64,000 nt of DNA from CAVYXF01 sp963772335 (GCA_963772335.1 CAVYXF010000010.1:310001-374000); one strand, 5' to 3'. Positions 52,010 to 60,956 are shown, counted from the stretch's first letter. Made by a program: numbers and translations. Notes: generated by a model from the letters alone, not told the origin.

Positions 52010-52780
52010 ATGAACCGCCGTCGCCGAATTTACGAGGGGAAGGCGAAGGTCCTTTATGAGGGGCCGGAACCCGGTACGCTTGTCCAGCACTTCAAGGACG
52101 ACGCGACCGCCTTCAACAACAAAAAGCACGAACGTATCGAAGGCAAAGGGGTCCTGAATAATCGCATTTGCGAATATATCTTCTCTCGGCTCGGTGAGAT
52201 CGGGGTTCCCACCCACTTCATTAAGCGGCTGAATATGCGCGAGCAGCTGATCCGCGAGGTGGAGATCATCCCGCTTGAGGTCGTCGTGCGCAATGTGGCG
52301 GCTGGCTCTATCGCTCAGCGTCTCGGCCTCGAAGAAGGCACGCAGCTGCCCCGCTCAATCGTGGAGTTCTATTACAAATCCGATCAGCTCGGCGATCCGA
52401 TGGTGTCCGAGGAGCACATCACGGCGTTCGGCTGGGCGAACCCCCAGGAACTCGATGAGGTCATGGCGCTCTCGTTGCGCATCAACGACTTCATGACAGG
52501 GCTGTTTCTGGGCATCGGCATCCGCCTCGTCGATTTCAAGGTCGAGTTCGGCCGGCTCTACGACAATGAGATGGTGCGCATCGTGCTCGCCGACGAGATC
52601 AGCCCGGATTGCTGCCGCTTGTGGGATATCGAGACAAAAGACCGCCTGGACAAAGACCGATTCCGCCGCGATATGGGCGGCCTGGTCGAGGCCTACCAGG
52701 AAGTGGCGCGCCGGCTCGGCATTCTTGTGGAGAATGGCCATGCCAAGCCGAAGGGTCCCGTGCTGGTCCGCTCCAATTGA
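52010..52780 (+). CDS. purC: Phosphoribosylaminoimidazole-succinocarboxamide synthase (SAICAR synthase)
   Basis: A 256-residue ATP-dependent ligase joining CAIR and aspartate in purine synthesis. It opens RRRIYEGKAKVLYEGPEPG and has FKDDATAFN, NNRICEYIF, EIIPLEVVVRNVAAGSIAQRLG and VDFKVEFGR. A very good Shine-Dalgarno sequence (taaggagg) precedes it. It is first of the purC-purS-purQ-(unknown)-purL set. Confidence 0.97.
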   Translation: MNRRRRIYEGKAKVLYEGPEPGTLVQHFKDDATAFNNKKHERIEGKGVLNNRICEYIFSRLGEIGVPTHFIKRLNMREQLIREVEIIPLEVVVRNVAAGSIAQRLGLEEGTQLPRSIVEFYYKSDQLGDPMVSEEHITAFGWANPQELDEVMALSLRINDFMTGLFLGIGIRLVDFKVEFGRLYDNEMVRIVLADEISPDCCRLWDIETKDRLDKDRFRRDMGGLVEAYQEVARRLGILVENGHAKPKGPVLVRSN

Positions 52781-52816
52781 GCTAAGAATCTTACCTATTC
52801 GTACGAAGGTCGGTTT

Positions 52817-53062
52817 ATGAAAGCGCGGGTTACCGTAACGCTGAAAAGCGGTGTGCTCGATCCGCAAGGCAAGGCGATCGCGAATGCCGTTGCCGCGCTC
52901 GGCATTCCAGGCGTCGATGATGTGCGACAAGGCAAGTTCATCGAGGTGAGCCTCGCCGAGACCGACCCGGCCCGGGCCCGCGATATCGTCGAGCGTATGT
53001 GCCGCGAGCTCCTGAGCAACCCCGTTATCGAGAACTACCGCTACGAGCTGGAGGGAGCATGA
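52817..53062 (+). CDS. purS: Phosphoribosylformylglycinamidine synthase subunit PurS
   Basis: An 81-residue subunit of the three-part FGAM synthase, which bridges PurL and PurQ for ammonia transfer. It shows MKARVTVTLKSGVLDPQGKAIANA, DDVRQGKFIEVSL and the end NPVIENYRYEL. It overlaps purQ by four bases (ATGA). Confidence 0.96.
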   Translation: MKARVTVTLKSGVLDPQGKAIANAVAALGIPGVDDVRQGKFIEVSLAETDPARARDIVERMCRELLSNPVIENYRYELEGA

Positions 53063-53748
53063 AGGCGAGCGTCGTCGTCTTTCCAGGCTCGAATTGCGAC
53101 CGCGACGCGGCTGTCGCGCTCAAGGCCGTGATGGGCCGGATGCCGGAGATGGTCTGGCATGGCGACAGCGACCTGCCGAAAAGCGACCTGATCGTGCTGC
53201 CCGGCGGCTTCTCCTATGGCGATTATCTGCGCTCCGGCGCCATGGCAGCCCACTCGCCGATCATGCGTGCCGTCGTGGAGGCGGCAAAGCGCGGCGTTGC
53301 GGTGCTCGGCATCTGCAATGGCTTTCAGGTGTTGACCGAAACCGGCTTGCTGCCCGGCGTGCTGATGCGCAATGCCTCTTTGAAATTCGTCTGCCGCGAT
53401 GTGCATGTCCGCCAGGAGACAAGCCCCGCGATATTTTGTGATCCCGCCGATGTCGGGCAGGTCAGGCGCATTCCCATCGCGCATAAAGACGGCAACTATT
53501 TTGCCGATAGCGCAACCCTCGACCGCCTTGAAGGTGAGGGCCTTATCACATTTCGCTATTGCGACGAGACAGGCGCCGTGACCACGGCCGCCAATCCGAA
53601 CGGCTCGCAGCGCAATATTGCCGGGATCTGCGACCCGAGCGGGCGCGTTCTCGGCATGATGCCGCATCCGGAGCGGGCGATCGATATGCTGCTCGGCAGC
53701 ACCGACGGCCTCAGCCTTTTCGAGCGCGCCGTCGCCACGGTTCATTAG
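53059..53748 (+). CDS. purQ: Phosphoribosylformylglycinamidine synthase subunit PurQ (glutaminase)
   Basis: A 229-residue class I glutamine amidotransferase that supplies ammonia to PurL. The start at 53059 overlaps purS; the frame is open further upstream but is not family-like. It has VVFPGSNCDRD, the oxyanion region LPGGFSYGDYLRSGA, the nucleophile Cys in LGICNGFQVLTE and the His-x-Glu pair in MMPHPERAID. Confidence 0.97.
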   Translation: MKASVVVFPGSNCDRDAAVALKAVMGRMPEMVWHGDSDLPKSDLIVLPGGFSYGDYLRSGAMAAHSPIMRAVVEAAKRGVAVLGICNGFQVLTETGLLPGVLMRNASLKFVCRDVHVRQETSPAIFCDPADVGQVRRIPIAHKDGNYFADSATLDRLEGEGLITFRYCDETGAVTTAANPNGSQRNIAGICDPSGRVLGMMPHPERAIDMLLGSTDGLSLFERAVATVH

Positions 53749-53796
53749 CCGGGACGGCGACGTCCGCGGCCGATTCAAGCAAATGGGAGAGACGTC

Positions 53797-54204
53797 ATGG
53801 GGTTCGATGAAGAGGTTGATCAGCTCAAACGGGAACTGCAGACACCCAAGCTCGATGCGGCAGGGCGAAAGCAGGCGACCACAAATCTCTGCCAAAAGCT
53901 GACCGACACGATCCAGACCCGCAGGTTGGAATTCGTCATGGACAGCGGCGGGGAGCCGGCGATTATCATCCGGCACAAGCAGACGAATGAGAAGCTCGCC
54001 AGCGTGTTCGTCAATGACGATGGCAGCATTACCTTCCAGTCGCAGGGCATGGAGGACGAGGCGGAAGAAGATTTCGAGGATGCCGGCTATTTCCCGCCTT
54101 ACGTCGAATATTACGACGAGGCGGAATTCCTGGAAGAGGCGCCGGAGATGCTCAAGCAGGGCGTTGCCGAATATGAGCTCGACCAGGAGGAGAGCGAAAC
54201 CTGA
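53797..54204 (+). CDS. Conserved acidic protein of unknown function between purQ and purL
   Basis: A 135-residue soluble, very acidic protein. The first half looks folded (DEEVDQLKRELQ, NLCQKLTDTIQTRRLEFVMDSG, AIIIRHKQTNEKLASVFVNDDGSITFQ); the second is an acidic stretch with YFPPYVEYYDEAEFLEEAPEML. I recognise no family. gggagag precedes the ATG. It is followed by a hairpin at 54243-54266 before purL. Its place inside the purine block suggests a linked role, but nothing in the sequence shows one. Confidence 0.75.
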   Translation: MGFDEEVDQLKRELQTPKLDAAGRKQATTNLCQKLTDTIQTRRLEFVMDSGGEPAIIIRHKQTNEKLASVFVNDDGSITFQSQGMEDEAEEDFEDAGYFPPYVEYYDEAEFLEEAPEMLKQGVAEYELDQEESET

Positions 54205-54242
54205 TGCTGCCGCTGTAATGGGATGGTGCCCAGCCAGGGACG

Positions 54243-54266
54243 AAGCCCCTTCATACGGAGGGGCTT
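54243..54266 (+). terminator. Hairpin between the acidic-protein gene and purL
   Basis: aagcccct (54243-54250) pairs with aggggctt (54259-54266) around an 8-base loop, followed by tcgctta rather than a clean T run. It could be an attenuating or processing hairpin. Confidence 0.45.
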
Positions 54267-54426
54267 TCGCTTATAGAGGCCGCCAAACCGAGGCGCAAAT
54301 GATAGTGGCTCACTGCGAACCAAGCATAACGGATGACACGCACCGGCTCATCAACCAGCACGATATTGCCCTCTCCCCAAAGGCGAACGCTTCTCGTTCG
54401 TCAGACGTCCGGGTGAGGGCGCGGTA

Positions 54427-56656
54427 ATGACCCGAACTACAATGACATCAGCTCCTATCACCCCGCAGATCGTTGCCCGCCACGGCCTCCCCGCCCATGA
54501 ATATAAGCGCCTGAAGGAACTGCTCGGGCGCGAGCCGAACCTTACCGAGCTCGGGATTTTCTCGGTGATGTGGTCGGAGCATTGCTCCTACAAATCCTCC
54601 AAGGTCTGGCTGAAGACCCTGCCTACCACTGGCCAGCGCGTCATCCAGGGACCTGGCGAGAATGCCGGCGTCATTGATCTCGGCGGGGGGCTCGCTGCCG
54701 TTTTCAAGATGGAGAGCCACAACCATCCCTCCTATATCGAGCCTTACCAGGGCGCAGCGACCGGGGTCGGCGGCATCATGCGCGACGTCTTCACCATGGG
54801 CGCTCGGCCGATTGCCAACTTGAATGCGCTGCGCTTTGGCGCGCCGGATCACCCGAAGACGCGGCATCTCGTGGCGGGTGTGGTCGCGGGCATCGGCGAT
54901 TACGGCAATTGCATCGGCGTGCCGACGGTGGGCGGGGAGACCAATTTCGACGCTCGCTACAACAACAACATCCTGGTCAACGCGATGTGCGTGGGCCTCG
55001 CGCCGTCGAACCGCATCTTCTATTCGGCTGCGAGCGGCGTCGGCCAGCCCGTGGTCTATGTCGGCTCCAAAACTGGCCGCGACGGCATCCATGGCGCGAC
55101 CATGGCGTCAGCCGAGTTCGACGACGCCTCCGCCGAGAAGCGTCCGACCGTGCAGGTGGGCGATCCGTTCACCGAAAAGCTGCTGCTCGAGGCCTGCCTG
55201 GAGCTGATGCAGGAGGACGCCATCGTCGCCATCCAGGATATGGGCGCGGCGGGGCTCACCTCCTCCTCGGTCGAGATGGCGAGCAAGGGCGGCGTCGGCA
55301 TCGAGCTGAACCTCGACCATGTGCCCCAGCGCGAAACGGCTATGTCCGCCTATGAGATGATGCTCTCCGAGAGCCAGGAGCGCATGCTGATGGTGCTGCG
55401 CCCAGGCGCGGAAACACAGGCCGAGGCGATCTTTCGCAAATGGGGGCTGGATTTCGCCGTTATCGGCGAGACCACCAGCACCGGTCGGCTCGTTGTGCGT
55501 CATAAAGGTGAGGTCGAGGCCGACATCCCGATTCCCGCTCTCGCCGATGAGGCTCCGGTCTATGAGCGCCCGCACAGTCCGCGTCCCAAGCCTGCCGTGA
55601 TCCGCGCGGAGGAGGTGCCGGCGCCCAATTCGCTCGGCGAAACTCTGGTGCGGATGATGGGATCGCCACAGCTCAGCCTCGCGTCGCTGGATCTGGGAGC
55701 AGTACGACCACATGGTCATGGCCGACACCGTGCAGCGCCCCGGCGGCGATTCGGCGATCGTGCGGTTGCACGGATCGAATCGCGGCCTCGCCATGACCTG
55801 CGATGTGACGCCGCGCTATTGCTATGCCGACCCTTACGAAGGCGGCAAGCAGGCGATCGCAGAAGCCTGGCGCAATCTCACCGCCGTCGGCGCCTTACCG
55901 CTCGCAGTCACAGACTGTCTGAATTTCGGCAATCCCGAACGCCCGGAGATCATGGCCGAGTTCGTCGGCTGTATCGAGGGAATGGCCGAGGCCTGCCGCG
56001 CGCTGGCCTTCCCCGTGGTCTCTGGCAATGTCTCGCTGTACAACGAGACCAATGGGGTAGCGATCCCGCCGACCCCCGGCATCGGTGCCATCGGCCTGAT
56101 CGAGGATCTCGGCCGCATAGCGGATATCGCCTTGCGCGACGGACAGATGCTGCTGCTTGTCGGCGCGGAAAGCGGTCATCTCGGCCAGACCCTTTTCCAG
56201 GAGATGGCAAGCGGCGCGTTCGAAGGCGCCCCGCCCCCGGTCGATCTCGAAGCCGAGCGGCGCGCCGGCGATCTGGTCCGCGCCCTCATCCGGGAGGGCG
56301 TCTGCCGGACGGTGCACGACGTGTCGGACGGCGGCCTACTCGTCGCACTCGCCGAAATGGCGCTGGCGGGCAGCACCGGCTTTACCATTACCACCTTTGA
56401 CGGCGCCCTCCCCGCTCATGCCGCGTGGTTCGGCGAGGACCAAGGACGCTATATTCTGGGCGTCGATGCTGGCCTTGTGGATGGCATCGCTGCACGCGCC
56501 GCTAGAGCCGGCGTGTCGCTGCGCGGGATTGGCACGGCAGGCGGTGAAACGATAGACTTGCCCGGCGAGGTGCCCATCGCGCTGACAGCGCTGCGCGGTG
56601 CCCATGAAAGCTGGTTCCCGGCCTATTTCGGCGAGAACCCTCCAGCGAGCTCTTAA
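54427..56656 (+). pseudogene. purL: Phosphoribosylformylglycinamidine synthase subunit PurL, frameshifted
   Basis: The large FGAM synthase subunit, which uses ATP to convert FGAR to FGAM. The first frame (from 54427, MTRTTMTSAPITPQIVARHGL) has LGIFSVMWSEHCSYKSS, GPGENAGVIDLGGG, MESHNHPS, QGAATGVGGIMRDVFTMGA and AIQDMGAAGLTSSSVEMA. After MGSPQLS it becomes meaningless. The next frame continues at once as SRRWIWEQYDHMV, TVQRPGGDSAIVRL, GMAEACRALAFPVVSGNVSLYNET and GGLLVALAEMALAGSTGF to 56656. One extra base near 55678 explains the break; without it the protein is about 742 residues, normal for the PurS/PurQ-dependent form. Confidence 0.9.
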
Positions 56657-56670
56657 GCGAGAAACCGTCC

Positions 56671-57024
56671 ATGCCGATGCGTGCCGAGGATATCGAGAGT
56701 TTCATCAAGCAGGCGCTGCCCGACGCCGAGGTATCGATTCGCGATCTGGCCGGCGACGGTGACCACTATGCCGCGACCGTCATCTCCGAGGCGTTCCGCG
56801 GCAAGACGCGCGTGCAGCAGCACCAGATGGTCTATGACGCGCTGCGCGGTCAATATGGGCGGCACACTGCACGCCCTCGCTCTGCAGACCTCCGCTCCGG
56901 AGAAGTAACGCGCGCCCTCCCGCCGGTGTCGGCCAGGCCCGCGTCTGGTGCTGTTTTGCGGTGGAAAGAGGCACCGGACCAGACACCGCCTTCGGCTCTG
57001 GGCCAATCTCCGACATCCGGTTGA
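56671..57024 (+). CDS. BolA family protein, C terminus frameshifted
   Basis: A BolA-fold protein, which normally pairs with a CGFS glutaredoxin to bind and move Fe-S clusters. It has DIESFIKQALPDAEVSIRDLAGDGDHYAATVISEAFRG and VQQHQMVYDALRG. The frame then reads through Arg-rich sequence to 57024. One base over, the frame gives MGGTLHALALQTSAPEK and stops at 56908, which is the true family C terminus. One extra base near 56851 explains it; the intact protein would be about 78 residues. It follows purL by 14 bases, as expected in alphaproteobacteria. Confidence 0.85.
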   Translation: MPMRAEDIESFIKQALPDAEVSIRDLAGDGDHYAATVISEAFRGKTRVQQHQMVYDALRGQYGRHTARPRSADLRSGEVTRALPPVSARPASGAVLRWKEAPDQTPPSALGQSPTSG

Positions 57025-57113
57025 CTTCCGCTCAAGACCAAACGGGCTATTCGTCGGAAATGAACGAGAGAGCCCGTCCAGCACCCCGCAGAACGATTTG
57101 ATAGGTTCAGAAA

Positions 57114-57814
57114 TCAGGAACGTCCCTGGCGTGGCAGCTGCTCCGGCCCAATGTGGGCAAACGGCATCAGGCCGAGCCACTTAGGCATGGTCTTGATCAG
57201 TTGAGAATCTCCGACGAGCGTGATCCGTTCGTTGGATATAGCGCGTCCCAAGGGGAGGTCGCCCATAAAAATTTCGGTAAGCGTACGCAAGTCAGCGTAG
57301 ACGCTCACATCGACGTCATGACCAGGATCGTCCAGACATACATCGACCTCGCCTTTCTCGATGACCAGCCACCAGCACTTCATTCGACGCAGGCCAGTAA
57401 ACTCGAAGTAAATCACCGTTCGACTGGTCGGAAGGTGGTCTGCCTTGATGAACCGGTGGATATCCCACATGAGGGTGCTGGGATGGAGTTCCTGACGCAG
57501 CAGCTGGCTCCGAACCCAGCGCTGACCCCACTCCCCCGCCAAATCCACGAACGGCTTGAGTGACGTCCCAGCCTCGGTCAGCTGGTACTCCCAAGAGCCG
57601 CGCGCTGGCGACGCGACACGCGCGATAACTCCAGCGTCCTGCAGTGATTTAAGGCGCTTTGACAGGGTGGCCGGGGGCAGCAGGGGCATACTCAATCGAA
57701 GGTCATTGAAATGGCGAGCGCCTAACAACAGGTCTCGGAGGATGAGCAGCGTCACCGCTCAGTCAAGATCTCAGCGGCCTTTGCAATTGGACAGTATGAA
57801 GCATAGCCCTTCAT
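57114..57814 (-). pseudogene. HxlR-family transcriptional regulator with C-terminal sterol-carrier-like domain, frameshifted
   Basis: A winged-helix repressor of the HxlR type. From 57755 leftward one frame reads TLLILRDLLLGARHFNDLR, LPPATLSKRLKSLQDAGVIAR and a long C-terminal part, with no family N terminus. In another frame the start is found at 57814: MKGYASYCPIAKAAEILTER, which is the standard HxlR N terminus. The join would be ERWTLL, and one missing base near 57753 (cc read as c) explains the break. The intact protein would be about 233 residues. The C-terminal part, with VIYFEFTG and WWLVIEKGEVDVCLDDPG, resembles the extra domain of longer HxlR-type regulators. It is convergent with bolA and divergent from the cupin gene. 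Confidence 0.82.
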
Positions 57815-57957
57815 TCTGACACTTTAGAGATAGTGACAGCACTATATCAAGTTCAATTTCTGTACTTGATCGGCAAGCATGCATTTAGTTAGCTACGGTA
57901 GATGGCGCACTCCATTAGAGCTGTTGCCATATAATCGTTGGCACAAGGGTAGAAAAC

Positions 57958-58416
57958 ATGAAGAGCACAATGGTCGCTCTGGCGATGAGCATTGTCGCGC
58001 TACCAGGACTTGCGCAATCCAGGCACTCTGATCCAGAGTTCAAAAAGTTCAATGAACTCAAATGGGAGCAGACGAACCCAGAGCGGGGAGACAACTCGCA
58101 AGAGGTGGCAACCCTGCACGTTGACCCAATGACAAAAGCGACCCAGCTGATCATTCGGGCGCCGAAAAATTACCATGTCGGACGACATTGGCACTCAGCA
58201 AATGAGACCATCACTGTCATTCACGGCACCTTCGTTGTTGGCCATGATGGCAGCGATGAACGAGTGGACCTCACTACGGGCTCTTTTGCTCATATGCCCG
58301 CGAAGATGATCCATGATGCATGGACGAAGGACGAAGGCGCTGTTTTCTTCATCACAGTCGATGGGCCGTTCGACATCAACTGGGTGAAGGAAACGTCCGA
58401 CATCCCCCTTCGCTGA
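57958..58416 (+). CDS. Exported cupin-domain protein
   Basis: A 152-residue protein with a short signal peptide (MVALAMSIVALPGLAQS). The cupin barrel is seen in NYHVGRHWHSANETITVIHGTFVVGHDG (metal-binding His and Glu) and GSFAHMPAKMIHDAWTKDEGAVFFI. Many such proteins are of unknown function; some are dioxygenases or isomerases. It is divergent from the HxlR gene 143 bases away, so the regulator may control it. The DNA is visibly less GC-rich than its neighbours. Confidence 0.85.
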   Translation: MKSTMVALAMSIVALPGLAQSRHSDPEFKKFNELKWEQTNPERGDNSQEVATLHVDPMTKATQLIIRAPKNYHVGRHWHSANETITVIHGTFVVGHDGSDERVDLTTGSFAHMPAKMIHDAWTKDEGAVFFITVDGPFDINWVKETSDIPLR

Positions 58417-58617
58417 TGGGCTGATGTGGCCGAAAGCCGATATGGCAGGATTTCGGTAAACGGCTACGCGCAAGTGGCAAGGCTCAATTCGTAGCGACCG
58501 CCCCGTAAGGCAAAATGTACTTGGTATCTTTTTACACCCGGAATTGTGTTTTCGGGGCGCGTCGCCTCTTGCTGCCTGCTTAAACGGCCGACCATTCGTG
58601 AACGCGTGGAATTCGCG

Positions 58618-59057
58618 ATGCGTAGAATTGGTTTTTCCGTTCTCATAATTATAGCGCTCATCGCCTCTTCGGCGACGAGCCACGATAAAAGTCATCCGCC
58701 CGCCAATCCAAAGGAAAAACAATGGTTCAAGGAGGCAGGTTCTTCGCGGATCAAAAACTGCTGCGACGACACGGATGGCGTTATGGAGGCAAGCTCTCAC
58801 CCAAGCAAGGGCACGTTCAGGAGGTGGCAGCAAAGAGCGGATGGCTATTGGGTCTACATCGTACCGCCTGCAGGCATGTATGCGCGTGAAGATTGGTACC
58901 CAGTCCCAGGATGCACTGGTCCGCACACAGAGCAATCCCGAGGCAGAGGAGCCCCAGTATGCCATCGTCTGGTTCGAATGGATATCTAACGCAACGGGCC
59001 CAGCCCAGCTTTTAAGAAATCCAGATCCTGTGTTTTCACCCTGGGCCTATGTCGTGA
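58618..59057 (+). pseudogene. Small exported protein with two frameshifts
   Basis: The N-terminal part in frame one is MRRIGFSVLIIIALIASSAT (signal peptide), then SRIKNCCDDTDGVMEASSH and DGYWVYIVPPAGM...EDWYPVP. The next conserved part, DALVRTQSNPEAEEPQYAIVWFEW, is one frame over (extra base near 58909). The usual ending, QILCFHPGPMS and a stop at 59057, is one frame further (extra base near 59021). The pattern CC-D, W-VP-D-LV, NP, A-VWF, C-F-PG matches a family of exported rhizobial proteins I recall, unknown in function. The second shift is less certain than the first. No metal or enzyme motif is seen. Confidence 0.6.
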
Positions 59058-59944
59058 CAGCCGCCCTCGCTCCAGAGGACACGATCCGCTTCTGCAAGTC
59101 GTGTCCGAAATCATCCGCTCTCCCTCCTCTCATGAGCAAACGATCAGAGGGATATCCACGTGAATAGTCCTCAGCGGAATACGGCGGTCAACTTCGCGGT
59201 AGTCCGGCGATCAGTGTCTGGCAGCGTTCTCCGCGTTAACCCGCGCTTCACCACCCCCGCAGCTTTCCTGCCCCCAAAGTTATCCCCGGGCCCCTCCGCC
59301 CGCGCATACACTCGGCTCGTTCCTTCCCCTGAGGGACGCACGGGCACTCGAGACCGTCTCACCGTGGGGGAGGGAAGCGGTGCCTGAGGAAATCCGCAAG
59401 GGATCTGGCTGGGTGGCGAACGCAGGCCGGCCTTGCGGTGGGTGTAACGAACCCGAACTCAGGGGTCCGGGAGCTGACCCACCTGTTTGCTGGGATGCGC
59501 AGGTCAGAGGTTCGTCTGAGCCAATTCGCCAGGCGAGCCACCTCAGGTAAGGGAGCGGACATGGGCCAAAATATCACCGCGCGCGGGCGGCCATGAAGGC
59601 CACCCACACACATAGCGAGAGGCCTTTATGGCCGCCCGCGCCGTCCCTCGCTCCTGGAGCGAACCTTTACGGTGAGCGACCAGCAAAGAAGAGGGGCAGA
59701 GACTGACGGAAAGCCTCGCGGGCCACGCCCGGCGAGGGGATTTGTGCTTCGCCTTCGGAGTCAGAAGCCGAACGCATCCGATCGGCAGCCCCGAGGCGAC
59801 ACCGGCCTTAACACACTTGCGGGCCTGCTCCCGAAAAGCCATCTTGTGGAAAGGCATATTCGTGGGCGCGACATCCGTTGTAGAATGCCGCCAGAACATC
59901 AACGCGTCCGGTCATGCGGGCGAGGCACAGCCAAAAGGGACAGC
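59058..59944. other. Non-coding region upstream of grxD with a long hairpin
   Basis: About 885 bases with no gene I can support. Open frames on the minus strand (59171-59362, 59359-59613, 59543-59902) are Arg/Pro-rich, lack ribosome sites and have no recognisable domain. A long inverted repeat lies at 59582-59640. The rest is GC-rich and shows no tRNA, tmRNA or RNase P features. Origin unclear: possibly a decayed element or a structured RNA. Confidence 0.5.
59582..59640. repeat. 20-bp inverted repeat (long hairpin)
   Basis: The arm 59582-59601 pairs with 59621-59640 (cgcgggcggccatgaaggcc against ggcctttatggccgcccgcg) with a single c/t difference, around a 19-base loop. It is not followed by a T run on either strand, so it is not a standard terminator. 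It is the strongest hairpin seen in the window. Confidence 0.75.
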
Positions 59945-60289
59945 ATGAGCGCAGAGAACATTAACAATTGGATCGATCAGCAGGTGAAGGGCAATGATGT
60001 GGTGCTCTTCATGAAGGGCACCAAGACCTTCCCGCAATGCGGCTTCTCCGGCCGGCTCGTCCAAATCCTCGATTATCTCGGCACCGACTACAAGGACATC
60101 AACGTGCTCGAGGACATGGGCTTGCGCGAGGGCATTAAGCAGTACACTAAATGGCCGACCATCCCGCAGCTCTATGTCAAAGGCGAGTTCGTCGGCGGGT
60201 GCGACATCGTCAGCGAGATGTTCCAGTCGGGCGAGCTGGAGACGCTTTTGAACGAGCGCGGCGTGCAATTTTCCAAGGCAGTGGCATAA
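59945..60289 (+). CDS. grxD: Monothiol CGFS glutaredoxin
   Basis: A 114-residue glutaredoxin that binds and transfers [2Fe-2S] clusters, often with BolA. It has VVLFMKGTKTFPQCGFSGRLVQIL with the CGFS active site, WPTIPQLYVKGEFVGGCDIV with the cis-Pro, and a typical C terminus. ATG at 59945 follows aaaaggga; the longer frame upstream is not family-like. In related genomes it directly follows bolA; here about 3 kb of extra DNA lies between. Confidence 0.95.
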   Translation: MSAENINNWIDQQVKGNDVVLFMKGTKTFPQCGFSGRLVQILDYLGTDYKDINVLEDMGLREGIKQYTKWPTIPQLYVKGEFVGGCDIVSEMFQSGELETLLNERGVQFSKAVA

Positions 60290-60377
60290 GCTTGGCGGGT
60301 GGCTGCAGCCCCCGCGAATCTTAAGGCGCTCCGAATGAGCTTGACGACAATTCCGATGGCGCGGCAGGCTGGATAGC

Positions 60378-60956
60378 ATGGGCGGCGCGCGGTCTTTTAT
60401 TCTCGGAATTCTAATCGTTGCGGCGACGGTTTGTCTGGTGCTCGGCCTGACCTTGCCCATCGTCAGGCTGACGCGCTTCTATGTATGGACAGACGTCCAC
60501 TCGATGATTTCGATCCTTGAGGAGCTCTACGCCCAGAAGGAGATCTTCCTCGCGGGCATCATCTGCCTGTTCTCCGTTATCTTCCCGGCGATCAAGCTGC
60601 TTTATCTGCTGGGCCTCTACTCGGCGCGTAATGTCAATCCGGAGCGGCGCAGCACGTTGTTGCGGCATATGGCCTGGCTCGGCAAATGGTCGATGCTCGA
60701 TGTGCTGGTGCTGGCGCTGCTGATCTTCTACGCCAAGTCGACCAGGCTCGCCGACGCGGTCTCCATGCCCGGCATCTATATGTTTGCCGCCGCCGTGGTG
60801 CTGACCATGCTGGCTTACGGCATCGTGGAATATGAGGCGGAAAGCTCACCACGCCGGATGGACAAGGAAGATAAGCCGGAAGCCGACGGGAGAGATCCGG
60901 ACCATCAGCAGATGCTGCATACCGTCCTGAGCGGCCCTCGCGCCAAGGCAGGCTGA
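60378..60956 (+). CDS. Paraquat-inducible protein A (PqiA)-like membrane protein
   Basis: A 192-residue membrane protein with four hydrophobic segments (about 8-28, 53-75, 98-118, 130-148). It shows LGLTLPIVRLTRFYVWTDVHSMIS and FPAIKLLYLLGLY and LGKWSMLDVLVLALLIFYAKS, as in single-unit PqiA proteins linked to envelope lipid transport. The C terminus is charged and cytoplasmic. It follows grxD by 88 bases in the same direction. Confidence 0.85.
   Translation: MGGARSFILGILIVAATVCLVLGLTLPIVRLTRFYVWTDVHSMISILEELYAQKEIFLAGIICLFSVIFPAIKLLYLLGLYSARNVNPERRSTLLRHMAWLGKWSMLDVLVLALLIFYAKSTRLADAVSMPGIYMFAAAVVLTMLAYGIVEYEAESSPRRMDKEDKPEADGRDPDHQQMLHTVLSGPRAKAG

Noticed and set aside
59359..59902. Minus-strand frames upstream of grxD
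   Set aside because: Composition is Arg/Pro-rich, starts lack ribosome sites, and one frame runs straight through the 20-bp hairpin. No family was recognised.
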